Of a DNA stretch of 64,000 bases, positions 32,881 through 43,430 are shown piece by piece. Numbering within the stretch: the first letter of the stretch is position 1; each line of letters starts with the position of its first letter. The translations under genes were made by a program, and so were the position numbers. The stretch lies in the NCBI GenBank assembly GCA_009760885.1, contig CM019699.1, positions 43,288,268 to 43,352,267 of the forward strand, in the 5' to 3' direction. Below the pieces are notes generated by a model. That model saw only the letters and a program-made list of their open reading frames with translations, made no database searches and was not told where the DNA came from. Source of the stretch: Achatina immaculata. Its lineage: Eukaryota; Mollusca; Gastropoda; Stylommatophora; Achatinidae.

Positions 32881-33465
32881 AAGAGCTGGGAGAGTATTTT
32901 AAACTGGTAGTCCAGGATTATTTCCACATAAAAATCTGAAATCAATAGCTATTTTAAAATTCCTGGCTTCTCTCCTCTTGTAAGATTTTTTTTTTGGGGG
33001 GGGGGGGGGGCATAAGAGGGCCCCTGCTGCGCTTGGTGCAGTCATCTTCGTCTGCGCTTCTTCTTCTTCTTCCTTTTTTTAAAATGAAATTTGATAAAAG
33101 CAACTGTTCCAGTAGGTTCTCTGTACCTGCTTGCCTGCCTTTTTTTTAAATGACACAATTAGCTACAAAAATAGAAACTAGAATGAGAAAAAGCCAGACG
33201 CAGAAAACACGCCATTCCCCCCACAAAGTAGCTCCAAATTAGCCCGGCTACCGGGCGGTTCCATGCGCTGGAGAGAATTTAAGCAACTGATGAGCTGCTT
33301 CTTTCGTTCTCGCTCTTCAGTTTTGTCAAGCTCACAGTTCTGGCGGGTGCTCTTCTTTGTTTATGCTCATAGATCAAGCTGAAATTATGGCCTTCACCTT
33401 TGATGACCTGTGTAACAATGTTGATAACATTTTGTGGTGTACCAAGAAGAGAAGTGCTATTTGTA
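32881..33465. other. unassigned; G-tract at 32993-33010
   Basis: No gene recognised. Contains a run of about 18 G after a T run, and a CTTCTTCTTCTTCC stretch near 33060. Confidence 0.45.
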
Positions 33466-33622
33466 ATAAAGACAAAGAGGACTAACAAAGACAAAGAGGA
33501 CTAACAAAGGCACAGAGGACTAACAAAGACAAAGAGGACTAACAAAGACAAAAATGATTAACAAGACAAAGAGGACTAACAAAGACAAAGAGAAGTAACA
33601 AAGAGAAAGAGGAGTAACAAAG
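33466..33622. repeat. minisatellite, 19-bp unit
   Basis: About eight copies of ACAAAGAGGACTAACAAAG. Confidence 0.92.
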
Positions 33623-33902
33623 TGAGAATTTAGACCACAGATATTACATTTCTTTAGTTTACCTCTCTTACTAACAACTTTTAACACTCACAAATTCTCA
33701 TTTTGTTTCCCACCAAAGTTAGAACGAATTTACTTTCCAGATCTCAAACTTTTATTTTCTCGTAATTTCGTAAAGATAATGACAGCAATAAAATATTTAT
33801 ATCAGCCATTTTATCACTTCTTCACTTTCAGCCACTTTAGCTTCTATCTTCACTTTCAGGTACTTTATTTTATTTCTTTACTTTTGCAACTTTCTATAAA
33901 CA
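33623..33902. other. unassigned, no gene seen
   Basis: AT-rich sequence with no recognised feature. Confidence 0.4.
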
Positions 33903-34070
33903 TGGTTAAAAAAAAGTAGGAACAGCTTTATTACCAAACGATCACACAGCTGTGACGTTTCGGCATGAACTTTAATCATACAAAAACATACAGTATAAAG
34001 AAAGCGAGAGAGGATATAAAATATAAATTCACATGAACGCTATGTTTAAAAAATTCAAATAAAATGAATA
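33903..34070 (-). mobile_element. hammerhead-like dispersed element, minus-strand copy
   Basis: Reverse-complement relative of 20995-21165. On the minus strand it reads TGATTAAAGTTCATGCCGAA then ACGTC (about 33978-33952), and ends at AATAAAGCTGTTCCTAC (33915-33931 on the plus strand). The stem II hairpin is weaker than in the 21090 copy. Confidence 0.5.
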
Positions 34071-34575
34071 TAGAGCACTTAGCTGTAACTTGTAAGAAAC
34101 TGTGGCTTGTCCGACACTGTGTGTCAGAAATGCGCGTGGTGGAGTGCAGAGACTATTTAAATGGAGACTTGGGGTGTGTGATAGGTGGGTCGTAACTGAA
34201 GGTAGTCGGTGGGGAAACTGTGGAGGGGAGAGAGAGAGTGATACAATGGTAATCTAGATGAGAGAAGGTGAAATATGTGATTATAGTATAACAGTATATT
34301 GGAGAATTTACTGTTACGATCATTGGATTCTCATAGAAGGGATATAATCCGGAGTATTTTAATATTTTGACCATTTGATTTAAAGCCCTTGGTATTTTTG
34401 TTGTACAAGAGTTCAGCTGAAAGGTCAGGCTTGAGACATTAAATTCCACGAGATTTTTATGAACTTAGCCTTGGCATGGTAGAAACAGAAAAGTTATTTA
34501 GGGACTGTCCAGTGAGTGTTCGTCTGAAGGTCTTAAACAGGTAGAGTCACGGGCTGAATGATTCTCTGGATATAA
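34071..34575. other. unassigned, no gene seen
   Basis: No recognisable coding or RNA feature. Confidence 0.4.
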
Positions 34576-34855
34576 ACTTCGGGAAGATTTAGGGGAATAG
34601 TTAGCACATGTTTAAGGAGTGAGAGGACGAGATTTAGGGGAATAGTTAGCACATGTTTAAGGAGTGAGAGGACGAGATTTAGGGGAATAGTTAGCACATG
34701 TTTAAGGAGTGAGAGGACGAGATTTAGGGGAATAGTTAGCACATGTTTAAGGAGTGAGAGGACGAGATTTAGGGGAATAGTTAGCACATGTTTAAGGAGT
34801 GAGAGGACGAGATTTAGGGGAATAGTTAGCACATGTTTAAGGAGTGAGAGGACAA
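34576..34855. repeat. minisatellite, 45-bp unit
   Basis: Six nearly identical copies of a unit containing AGGGGAATAGTTAGCACATG and TTTAAGGAGTGAGAGGACGA. A multiple of three, so a minus-strand repeat frame stays open without being a gene. Confidence 0.97.
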
Positions 34856-35695
34856 GAAATAGGAAAATGATTATGAGACTAGAAAGAGTTTTGAATTAAA
34901 TCTCGGTTGAGAATGTGTTAGGATCGTTGTTAGACATGATTAGTTGAGAATGTGATTTTTTTTTAGCCTGTAGTGCACTGTGTTAGTGATTTTTGTCATG
35001 TAGTTGTCTCGTTCATAGAACCCTCCTTTTGGAGACATTATGAGATTATTTCTCATTATGATTTCAGCAAAGAGTCAGGTAGTTGTTAGTGTCATAATGT
35101 CAAGCATTTCTTTCCCTATCATAACTTTGCTGAACCAAAGAACGTGTAATTAGTTCCTTTTCAGATCTATGTATAGACCTTTGGTCTTCAGATTTTCTGT
35201 GATGAGTGAGAGAATTCTGTGATCCTTTTTAATGCGATAAGTGTGTACTCTTATGTTGTACTACATTTTTTGATATGCTTGTTGCTTTTATGTAGTGTGA
35301 CAGTTGGGTTTTCTCCCTTTCCTCCTTGGCAAACTAGTTCTTGCCGGAAAGTGGATTAGCCAGAAACTTTGTATAACGTTATCAATTGCCTCTCACCCTC
35401 ACCTACCATCACTCATTTTTTTCCATTAATAAAGTGTGAGTTTATGTTATTCACACTGGACTTATTCTTCACATTGTTTACTATGTGTTGTCCTTGTTAG
35501 TATTTCTATAGCAGAGGTTTCATGATAGTAATACAATCTTTATAAGTATTGCCGTGTCTGTAACTAGCAGTCACAGAATAATAGATAGATGCACGATACA
35601 TGTATAAACAAGTGAGAAGGGAGTAGAACTTAGTGAGGAGGGATTATAATTGTGGAAGAGAAGAATGTTAGGTGTAGCTCAATAACGAGTTAAAA
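34856..35695. other. unassigned, no gene seen
   Basis: AT-rich sequence with no domain or repeat recognised. Confidence 0.4.
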
Positions 35696-35699
35696 GCAT

Positions 35700-37645
35700 A
35701 TGGTTCCAGAGTCCCATATTCCTGAATGTAGCGGTTATCAAGCGCTAGGCGGTTTGTGTAATCTGCGTGACACTGATGGCTATTACCAGAAAGTCAGATT
35801 TGCCTCTGTGGTTGGGGCCACTGAAATGATTCGGGATTGTTTTCGAAGCACGCTGGGCACATTTTACTCAAGGGTTCGGCATACAACCTCAACATCTGGC
35901 CTGGCATTCCACTCTCCAGACCTGAAGTGGAACATTACACGCGAAGTTGGAAAACAACTTGGAGATAGCGAGCATCAACCAGTCTTCCTGACAATAGAAA
36001 ATGAACTCCTTAACACCAGTAACCCTCTCCCCAGATGGAACTATAAAAAAGCAAACTGGACAATGTACAGACATCGTACATGTATCCTAGTGGGGCAGCT
36101 GTCCATAAAGGTAAGGGTGTTAACAGCATAGTGAAGGAATTCAATGCTTGTATCCTTCAGGCCGTCCGTGAAAACATTCCCAGAGGAGCTCGTAGGGACT
36201 ATAAACCATACTGGTCTAGTGAGCTGGGAAAACTCCATGATGACGTGGAAACAGCTCGAAAGCAAGCAGAAAATAGACCATGCCAAGAATACCACAATAA
36301 TTATCAACATGCTAAGGCCAAATTTCAGAGAGCAAAGCTGCAAGCCAGACAGGAAAGTTGGAGAGAGAAAACAGAGTCCCTAAAAGGATGGAAGGAAACT
36401 ATGGAAACTAATCAAACAGTTAAACCATGAGAGCACTGGAAGAAGTATCAAGATTACACTAACAGAGGATGAGAAAACTCTTACAGGTAAGCAGGTAGCA
36501 GATCACTTTGCTCGCATGTTTGCACAAGACTGCAACATTGATATCCATCCAGAGAAAGAACGTACAGTGCGCACTGACCCGTAGAAAGAAGAGGAACAAG
36601 TCAGAAAAGTGGAAGTCATGGATGCACCAATCACACGCAGTGAGTTAGACCTAGCAGTCAGTAAACTGAAACCAAGGAAATCACCAGGACCAGATGGAGT
36701 GTCCAATGAAATGATCAAGAACCTGGGAATGGCAGCAATGGGAAAGCTGTTGGATATTTTCAATATGTGCTGGAGCACAGGTAAGTTACCTCAAATCTAG
36801 AAAGAAGCAAGCATGGTACCACTGCTAAAACCAGGGAAAACAGTGATACTGCCTCCAGCTACAGGCCAATCAGTCTCACTAGCTGCCTATGCAAAACGAT
36901 GGAAGGCATCATTGACCTGCGGCTAAAATGGTACCTAGAAATTGAAAACCTTCTTGCTCTACAGAAAGCAGGATTTAGCCAGTACTACAGTACAGAAGAT
37001 CAAGTGACCTATATCTCTCAAGAGATTGAGGACGCATTCCAAGACAAAACCTTGTACTAGCAGCATGGATAGACCTGAAGAAAGCCTTTGATAATATATG
37101 AAAAAAGGTCTGCTGTGGAAACTAAGAAACTGCAATGTGAGTGGAAAACTGTACAACTGTATAAAGTCCTATTTACACAGTAGAAGAGTTAGAGTAGTAA
37201 TGGATGGACACAAAAGCCAGAAAGTACTACTGCAACATGGTGTACCACAAGGAGGAGTCCTTTCACCTACACTATTCCTGGTATTCATTAATGACCTGGT
37301 CAAGGAACTTCCCTATGGAATCAAAGCGGCACTGTATGCAGATGATCTGGTCATGTGGTGTACAGATGAATATGCGACAGTTGCTACACAGAGACTCCAA
37401 AGAGCAGCAGATATCTTGACATCATGGACAAACAAATGGTGTGTAAGTATCAACACAGAGAAATCAAGTACCACTCTGTTCACCCTCTCATCTAAACAGA
37501 AAGCAGGTAAGATCTTTGTAAATGAAATACCCTTAAGGATGGACAACCAACCCACTTACTTAGGAGTGACTCTTGACTCAAAACTGACTTGGAAGCAATA
37601 CATCAGCAGTGCAAAAGCAAAAGCCAGAAGAAAACTAGCCATTTT
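35700..37645 (+). pseudogene. decayed I/Jockey-type LINE, end of EN to RT (copy D)
   Basis: Reading frames in order: end of EN (SRVRHTTSTSGLAFHSPDL, then SEHQPVFL with the final EN His), PRWNYKKANW, a linker with IPRGARRDYKPYWSSELG, then RT: KSPGPDGVSNEMIK, motif A as AWIDLKKAFD in another frame (about 37058), VPQGGVLSPTLFLVFINDL, YADD (37335-37346), TNKWCVSINTEKS and YLGVTLDSKLTW. Stops lie at about 36428, 36583, 36799 and 37100. At least two (KLPQI-stop-KEA, FDNI-stop-KKG) sit where the family usually has Trp. The protein breaks off after ARRKLAIL, losing the RT thumb, C-terminus and 3' UTR, because it meets element E in opposite orientation at about 37646. Confidence 0.88.
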
Positions 37646-38044
37646 GTTTCCAGTTTGTCTCCATCTCTGTCTAGGTTAGACCTCTTGTTTTCTCCTTCCA
37701 GATGTTTCTGGTCTTTTGGTTTAGTGTTCCCTTGCATTTATCTGCACCAGCTCTCAGCGCGATGTCATCTTCCTTCATTCTCTCTTTCTTGCCTATTTCT
37801 AGCTCTTGTTAGTTTGTCCTCCAGCTGTTGTAGTTCTTCACTCCAGTATAGGTTGTCCTCCAGCTGTTGTAGTTCTTCACTCCAGTATAGGTTGTCCTCC
37901 AGCTGTTGTAGTTCTTCACTCCAGTATAGGTTGTCCTCCAGCTGTTGTAGTTCTTCACTCTAGTATAGTTTTTAGTTGCTTCTTTCTCCCTACAGTATAG
38001 ATTCAGAAGCTGCTTTCTGGAAGGCTTTGTTGTAATTTACAACT
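37646..38044 (-). pseudogene. I/Jockey-type LINE fragment (end of element E, duplicate)
   Basis: On the minus strand reads NYNKAFQKAASESI, YWSEELQQLEDNL (repeated), LTRARNRQEREN and LDRDGDKLETKW, the linker between EN and RT. It repeats the stretch at 39500-39898 through the 1854-bp duplication and is cut off from the rest of E by it. Confidence 0.75.
37812..37975 (-). repeat. 39-bp tandem array inside LINE E linker (duplicate)
   Basis: Four copies of a unit containing TCCAGCTGTTGTAGTTCTTC. On the minus strand each reads YWSEELQQLEDNL, 13 codons, so the LINE frame is kept. Confidence 0.9.
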
Positions 38045-39499
38045 CGTAGGGACTATAAACCATACTGGTCTAGTGAGCTGGGAAAACTCCATGATGACGT
38101 GGAAACAGCTCGAAAGCAAGCAGAAAATAGACCATGCCAAGAATACCACAATAATTATCAACATGCTAAGGCCAAATTTCAGAGAGCAAAGCTGCAAGCC
38201 AGACAGGAAAGTTGGAGAGAGAAAACAGAGTCCCTAAAAGGATGGAAGGAAACTATGGAAACTAATCAAACAGTTAAACCATGAGAGCACTGGAAGAAGT
38301 ATCAAGATTACACTAACAGAGGATGAGAAAACTCTTACAGGTAAGCAGGTAGCAGATCACTTTGCTCGCATGTTTGCACAAGACTGCAACATTGATATCC
38401 ATCCAGAGAAAGAACGTACAGTGCGCACTGACCCGTAGAAAGAAGAGGAACAAGTCAGAAAAGTGGAAGTCATGGATGCACCAATCACACGCAGTGAGTT
38501 AGACCTAGCAGTCAGTAAACTGAAACCAAGGAAATCACCAGGACCAGATGGAGTGTCCAATGAAATGATCAAGAACCTGGGAATGGCAGCAATGGGAAAG
38601 CTGTTGGATATTTTCAATATGTGCTGGAGCACAGGTAAGTTACCTCAAATCTAGAAAGAAGCAAGCATGGTACCACTGCTAAAACCAGGGAAAACAGTGA
38701 TACTGCCTCCAGCTACAGGCCAATCAGTCTCACTAGCTGCCTATGCAAAACGATGGAAGGCATCATTGACCTGCGGCTAAAATGGTACCTAGAAATTGAA
38801 AACCTTCTTGCTCTACAGAAAGCAGGATTTAGCCAGTACTACAGTACAGAAGATCAAGTGACCTATATCTCTCAAGAGATTGAGGACGCATTCCAAGACA
38901 AAACCTTGTACTAGCAGCATGGATAGACCTGAAGAAAGCCTTTGATAATATATGAAAAAAGGTCTGCTGTGGAAACTAAGAAACTGCAATGTGAGTGGAA
39001 AACTGTACAACTGTATAAAGTCCTATTTACACAGTAGAAGAGTTAGAGTAGTAATGGATGGACACAAAAGCCAGAAAGTACTACTGCAACATGGTGTACC
39101 ACAAGGAGGAGTCCTTTCACCTACACTATTCCTGGTATTCATTAATGACCTGGTCAAGGAACTTCCCTATGGAATCAAAGCGGCACTGTATGCAGATGAT
39201 CTGGTCATGTGGTGTACAGATGAATATGCGACAGTTGCTACACAGAGACTCCAAAGAGCAGCAGATATCTTGACATCATGGACAAACAAATGGTGTGTAA
39301 GTATCAACACAGAGAAATCAAGTACCACTCTGTTCACCCTCTCATCTAAACAGAAAGCAGGTAAGATCTTTGTAAATGAAATACCCTTAAGGATGGACAA
39401 CCAACCCACTTACTTAGGAGTGACTCTTGACTCAAAACTGACTTGGAAGCAATACATCAGCAGTGCAAAAGCAAAAGCCAGAAGAAAACTAGCCATTTT
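38045..39499 (+). pseudogene. second copy of LINE D RT region
   Basis: Identical repeat of 36191-37645 produced by the 1854-bp duplication, with the same stops and the same YADD (39189-39200). Not an independent insertion. Confidence 0.88.
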
Positions 39500-39665
39500 G
39501 TTTCCAGTTTGTCTCCATCTCTGTCTAGGTTAGACCTCTTGTTTTCTCCTTCCAGATGTTTCTGGTCTTTTGGTTTAGTGTTCCCTTGCATTTATCTGCA
39601 CCAGCTCTCAGCGCGATGTCATCTTCCTTCATTCTCTCTTTCTTGCCTATTTCTAGCTCTTGTTA

Positions 39666-39829
39666 GTTTGTCCTCCAGCTGTTGTAGTTCTTCACTCCAG
39701 TATAGGTTGTCCTCCAGCTGTTGTAGTTCTTCACTCCAGTATAGGTTGTCCTCCAGCTGTTGTAGTTCTTCACTCCAGTATAGGTTGTCCTCCAGCTGTT
39801 GTAGTTCTTCACTCTAGTATAGTTTTTAG
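39666..39829 (-). repeat. 39-bp tandem array inside LINE E linker
   Basis: Four copies, each encoding YWSEELQQLEDNL on the minus strand. This is the right-hand partner of 37812-37975. Confidence 0.9.
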
Positions 39830-39924
39830 TTGCTTCTTTCTCCCTACAGTATAGATTCAGAAGCTGCTTTCTGGAAGGCTTTGTTGTAATTTACAACTAC
39901 CTCATTCAGCTTGTTTTTGTGTGG

Positions 39925-40735
39925 GTTCAGAGGTTTAAAGTATTGGTCAGTTAATCTGGCATATTTTAACCAGAGGTTTACAGTATTGGTCAGGTAATCT
40001 GGCATATTTTAACCAGAGGTTTACAGTATTGGTCAGGTAATCTGGCATATTTTAACCAGAGGTTTACATTATTGGTCAGTTAGTCTGGCTTATTTTAACC
40101 AGAGGTTTACATTATTGGTCAGTTAGTCTGGCTTATTTTAACCAGAGGTTTACATTATTGGTCAGTTAGTCTGGCTTATTTTAACCAGAGGTTTACAGTA
40201 TTGGTCAGTTAGTCTGGCTTATTTTAACCAGATGTTTACAGTATTGGTCAGTTAGTCTGGCTTATTTTAACCAGAGGTTTACATTATTGGTCAGTTAGTC
40301 TGGCTTATTTTAACCAGAGGTTTACATTATTGGTCAGTTAGTCTGGCTTATTTTAACCAGAGGTTTACAGTATTGGTCAGTTAGTCTGGCTTATTTTAAC
40401 CAGAGGTTTACATTATTGGTCAGTTAATCTGGCTTATTTTAACCAGAGGTTTACAGTATTGGTCAGTTAGTCTGGCTTATTTTAACCAGATGTTTACAGT
40501 ATTGGTCAGTTAGTCTGGCTTATTTTAACCAGAGGTTTACATTATTGGTCAGTTAGTCTGGCTTATTTTAACCAGAGGTTTACATTATTGGTCAGTTAGT
40601 CTGGCTTATTTTAACCAGAGGTTTACAGTATTGGTCAGTTAGTCTGGCTTATTTTAACCAGAGGTTTACATTATTGGTCAGTTAGTCTGGCTTATTTTAA
40701 CCAGAGGTTTACAGTATTGGTCAGTTAATCTGGCA
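39925..40735 (-). repeat. 42-bp tandem array derived from LINE E (left block)
   Basis: About 19 copies of a unit containing TTATTTTAACCAGAGGTTTA. On the minus strand the unit reads ARLTDQYCKPLVKI, 14 codons. It joins seamlessly at 40735 to KYARLTDQYCK of the LINE and at 39925 to LTDQYFKPLNPHKNKL, so the source segment is visible at both ends. Confidence 0.93.
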
Positions 40736-40904
40736 TATTTTTCCAAGTCCTCTTGCTTGTAGTTACATCTCAGCATTAGTTCTGGTTGGTGTTTGATGTT
40801 CTGCATGTGTATCGTGAGCTTTGCTGGCCCGTGGTCATTGCCTGCAAGCTGGGCAAGCAACTGTCCTTCAACTTTGTGATGGTACCCCCATATGTCATCT
40901 CCCC

Positions 40905-41310
40905 CCCTGCTATTTGTTTCCTGATATACCATCTGTCATCTCCCCCCCCCCCCCCCGATATTTGTTTCCTGATATACCATCTGTCATCTCCCTCCCCCCG
41001 ATATTTGTTTCCTGATATACCATCTGTCATCTCCCCCCCCCCCCCCCCGATATTTGTTTCCTGATATACCATCTGTCATCTCCCCCCCCCCCCCCCCCGA
41101 TATTTGTTTCCTGATATACCATCTGTCATCTCCCCCCCCCCCCGATATTTGTTTCCTGTTATACCATCTGTCATCTCCCTCCCCCCCTGCTATTTGTTTC
41201 CTGTTATACCATCTGTCATCTCCTCCTCTGTGCTGTTTGTTTCCTGTTATACCATCTGTCATCTCCTCCTCTGTGCTGTTTGTTTCCTGTTATACCATCT
41301 GTCAGAATGA
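40905..41310 (-). repeat. 43-58 bp tandem array with variable C-tracts
   Basis: About nine copies of CTGTTATACCATCTGTCATC, each followed by a C run or C/T-rich run of 6 to 19 bases. It lies between the GDFNSHS and DDIWGYHH segments of E and is built from the intervening codons (SDRWYNRKQ). Length variation is concentrated in the C-tracts. Confidence 0.9.
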
Positions 41311-42180
41311 CTGTTAAAGTCTCCAGCAACTGTGCAGTTTGTGGCTGTTATTTTCATGCTATCCAGTGACAGATTTTTGTTTGGTGGACAGTAGACGTTA
41401 TAGATTCTGATGTTTTCAGTTGGTGGACAGTAGACGTTATAGATTCTGATGTTTTCAGTTGGTGGACAGTAGACGTTATAGATTCTGATGTTTTCAGTTG
41501 GTGTTGTTACGACCATTCCTAAAATTCCTGACTGGTCTCTGGTACCTGACGGATGGGAAGGTGGTTCTGTGTGAGAATCTGTACTCCTCCCCTGGGACCT
41601 ACCCTGTCTAGGTGGAAGGTGTGAAAGAATCTGATGAAGAATTTGTTACCTTCATTTGTCTCCTGTATGTAGCCCGCGTCCATCTGCTCCTGTATGTAGC
41701 CCGTGTCTATCTGCTCCTGTATGTAGCCCGTGTCCATCTGCTCCTGTATGTAGGCTATGTCTAACTGTTCTTGTATGTAGACTATTTCTGTCTGCTCCTG
41801 TATGTAGACTATTTCTGTCTGCTCCTGTATGTAGACTATTTCTGTCTGCTCCTGTATGTAGCCTATGTCTATCTGCTCCTGTATGTAGGTTATGTCTATC
41901 TGCTCCTGTATGTAGCCTATGTCTATCTGCTCCTATATGTAGGCTATGTCTATCTGCTCCTGTATGTAGGTTATGTCTATCTGCTCCTGTATGTAGCCTA
42001 TGTCTATCTGCTCCTGTATGTAGGTTATGTCTATCTGCTCCTGTATGTAGCCTATGTCTATCTGCTCCTGTATGTAGGTTATGTCTATCTGCTCCTGTAT
42101 GTAGGTTATGTCTATCTGCTCCTGTATGTAGCCTATGTCTATCTGCTCCTGTATGTAGGCTATGTCTATCTGCTCCTGTA
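41274..42180. repeat. tandem duplication in LINE E, left copy (907-bp period)
   Basis: Contains the EN segment with three NVYCPP units plus a 27-bp array. Repeated at 42181-43087. Confidence 0.9.
41370..41505 (-). repeat. 39-bp triplication in LINE E endonuclease
   Basis: Three copies of GGACAGTAGACGTTATAGAT plus 19 more bases. On the minus strand each reads TENIRIYNVYCPP, containing the conserved Tyr-x-Pro-Pro of the EN strand. It recurs at about 42277-42412 through the 907-bp duplication. Confidence 0.93.
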
Positions 42181-42190
42181 TGCTGTTTGT
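41660..42190 (-). repeat. 27-bp tandem array derived from LINE E EN motif (block 1)
   Basis: About 20 copies of TATCTGCTCCTGTATGTAGG plus seven bases. On the minus strand each is nine codons, IDITYIQEQ and variants, from the DIAHIQET motif that carries the EN catalytic Glu. Confidence 0.95.
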
Positions 42191-43087
42191 TTCCTGTTAT
42201 ACCATCTGTCAGAATGACTGTTAAAGTCTCCAGCAACTGTGCAGTTTGTGGCTGTTATTTTCATGCTATCCAGTGACAGATTTTTGTTTGGTGGACAGTA
42301 GACGTTATAGATTCTGATGTTTTCAGTTGGTGGACAGTAGACGTTATAGATTCTGATGTTTTCAGTTGGTGGACAGTAGACGTTATAGATTCTGATGTTT
42401 TCAGTTGGTGTTGTTACGACCATTCCTAAAATTCCTGACTGGTCTCTGGTACCTGACGGATGGGAAGGTGGTTCTGTGTGAGAATCTGTACTCCTCCCCT
42501 GGGACCTACCCTGTCTAGGTGGAAGGTGTGAAAGAATCTGATGAAGAATTTGTTACCTTCATTTGTCTCCTGTATGTAGCCCGCGTCCATCTGCTCCTGT
42601 ATGTAGCCCGTGTCTATCTGCTCCTGTATGTAGCCCGTGTCCATCTGCTCCTGTATGTAGGCTATGTCTAACTGTTCTTGTATGTAGACTATTTCTGTCT
42701 GCTCCTGTATGTAGACTATTTCTGTCTGCTCCTGTATGTAGACTATTTCTGTCTGCTCCTGTATGTAGCCTAGTCTATCTGCTCCTGTATGTAGTTATGT
42801 CTATCTGCTCCTGTATGTAGCCTATGTCTATCTGCTCCTCTATGTAGCCTATGTCTATCGCTCCTGTATGTAGGTTATGTCTATCTGCTCCTGTATGTAG
42901 CCTATGTCTATCTGCTCCTGTATGTAGGTTATGTCTATCTGCTCCTGTATGTAGCCTATGTCTATCTGCTCCTGTATGTAGGTTATGTCTATCTGCTCCT
43001 GTATGTAGGTTATGTCTATCTGCTCCTGTATGTAGCCTATGTCTATCTGCTCCTGTATGTAGGCTATGTCTATCTGCTCCTGTATGT
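42181..43087. repeat. tandem duplication in LINE E, right copy (907-bp period)
   Basis: Repeats 41274-42180. Between 42770 and 42860 it has isolated one-base deletions relative to the left copy (GCCTAGTCTATC, GTAGTTATGTC, TCTATCGCTCC), again more like sequencing or assembly error than evolution. Confidence 0.88.
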
Positions 43088-43430
43088 AGGTTATGTCTAT
43101 CTGCTCCTGTATGTAGGTTATGTCTATCTGCTCCTGTATGTAGCCTATGTCTATCTGCTCCTGTATGTAGCCTATGTCTATCTGCTCCTGTATGTAGGTT
43201 ATGTCTATCTGCTCCTGTATGTAGGTTATGTCTATCTGCTCCTGTATGTAGCCTATGTCTATCTGCTCCTGTATGTAGGTTATGTCTATCTGCTCCTGTA
43301 TGTAGGCTATGTCTATCTGCTCCTGTATGTAGGTTATGTCTATCTGCTCCTGTATGTAGGTTATGTCTATCTGCTCCTGTATGTAGTTATGTCTATCTGC
43401 TCCTGTATGTAGGTTATGTCTATCTGCCTT
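42570..43430 (-). repeat. 27-bp tandem array (block 2)
   Basis: About 32 copies of the same nine-codon unit. It ends at 43430, where the array switches without spacer to the 42-bp unit. Confidence 0.95.

Larger units (their letters stand above)
36191..38044. repeat. tandem duplication, left copy (1854-bp period)
   Basis: Contains the RT part of D (to 37645) and the terminal part of E (37646-38044). The same sequence follows directly at 38045-39898. I saw no base differences between copies, including the internal stops. The joint has at most two bases of shared sequence (CT), as in end-joining. Confidence 0.93.
38045..39898. repeat. tandem duplication, right copy (1854-bp period)
   Basis: Direct repeat of 36191-38044. 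Its right end continues into the body of element E (ACCTCATTCAGC onward), so this copy has the native E junction. Confidence 0.93.

Noticed and set aside
34576..34855. 45-bp repeat as a possible CRISPR or regulatory array
   Set aside because: Copies are contiguous without spacers, which is an ordinary minisatellite.
35889..37555. minus-strand frames across LINE D
   Set aside because: Antisense of recognisable EN/RT sequence on the plus strand.
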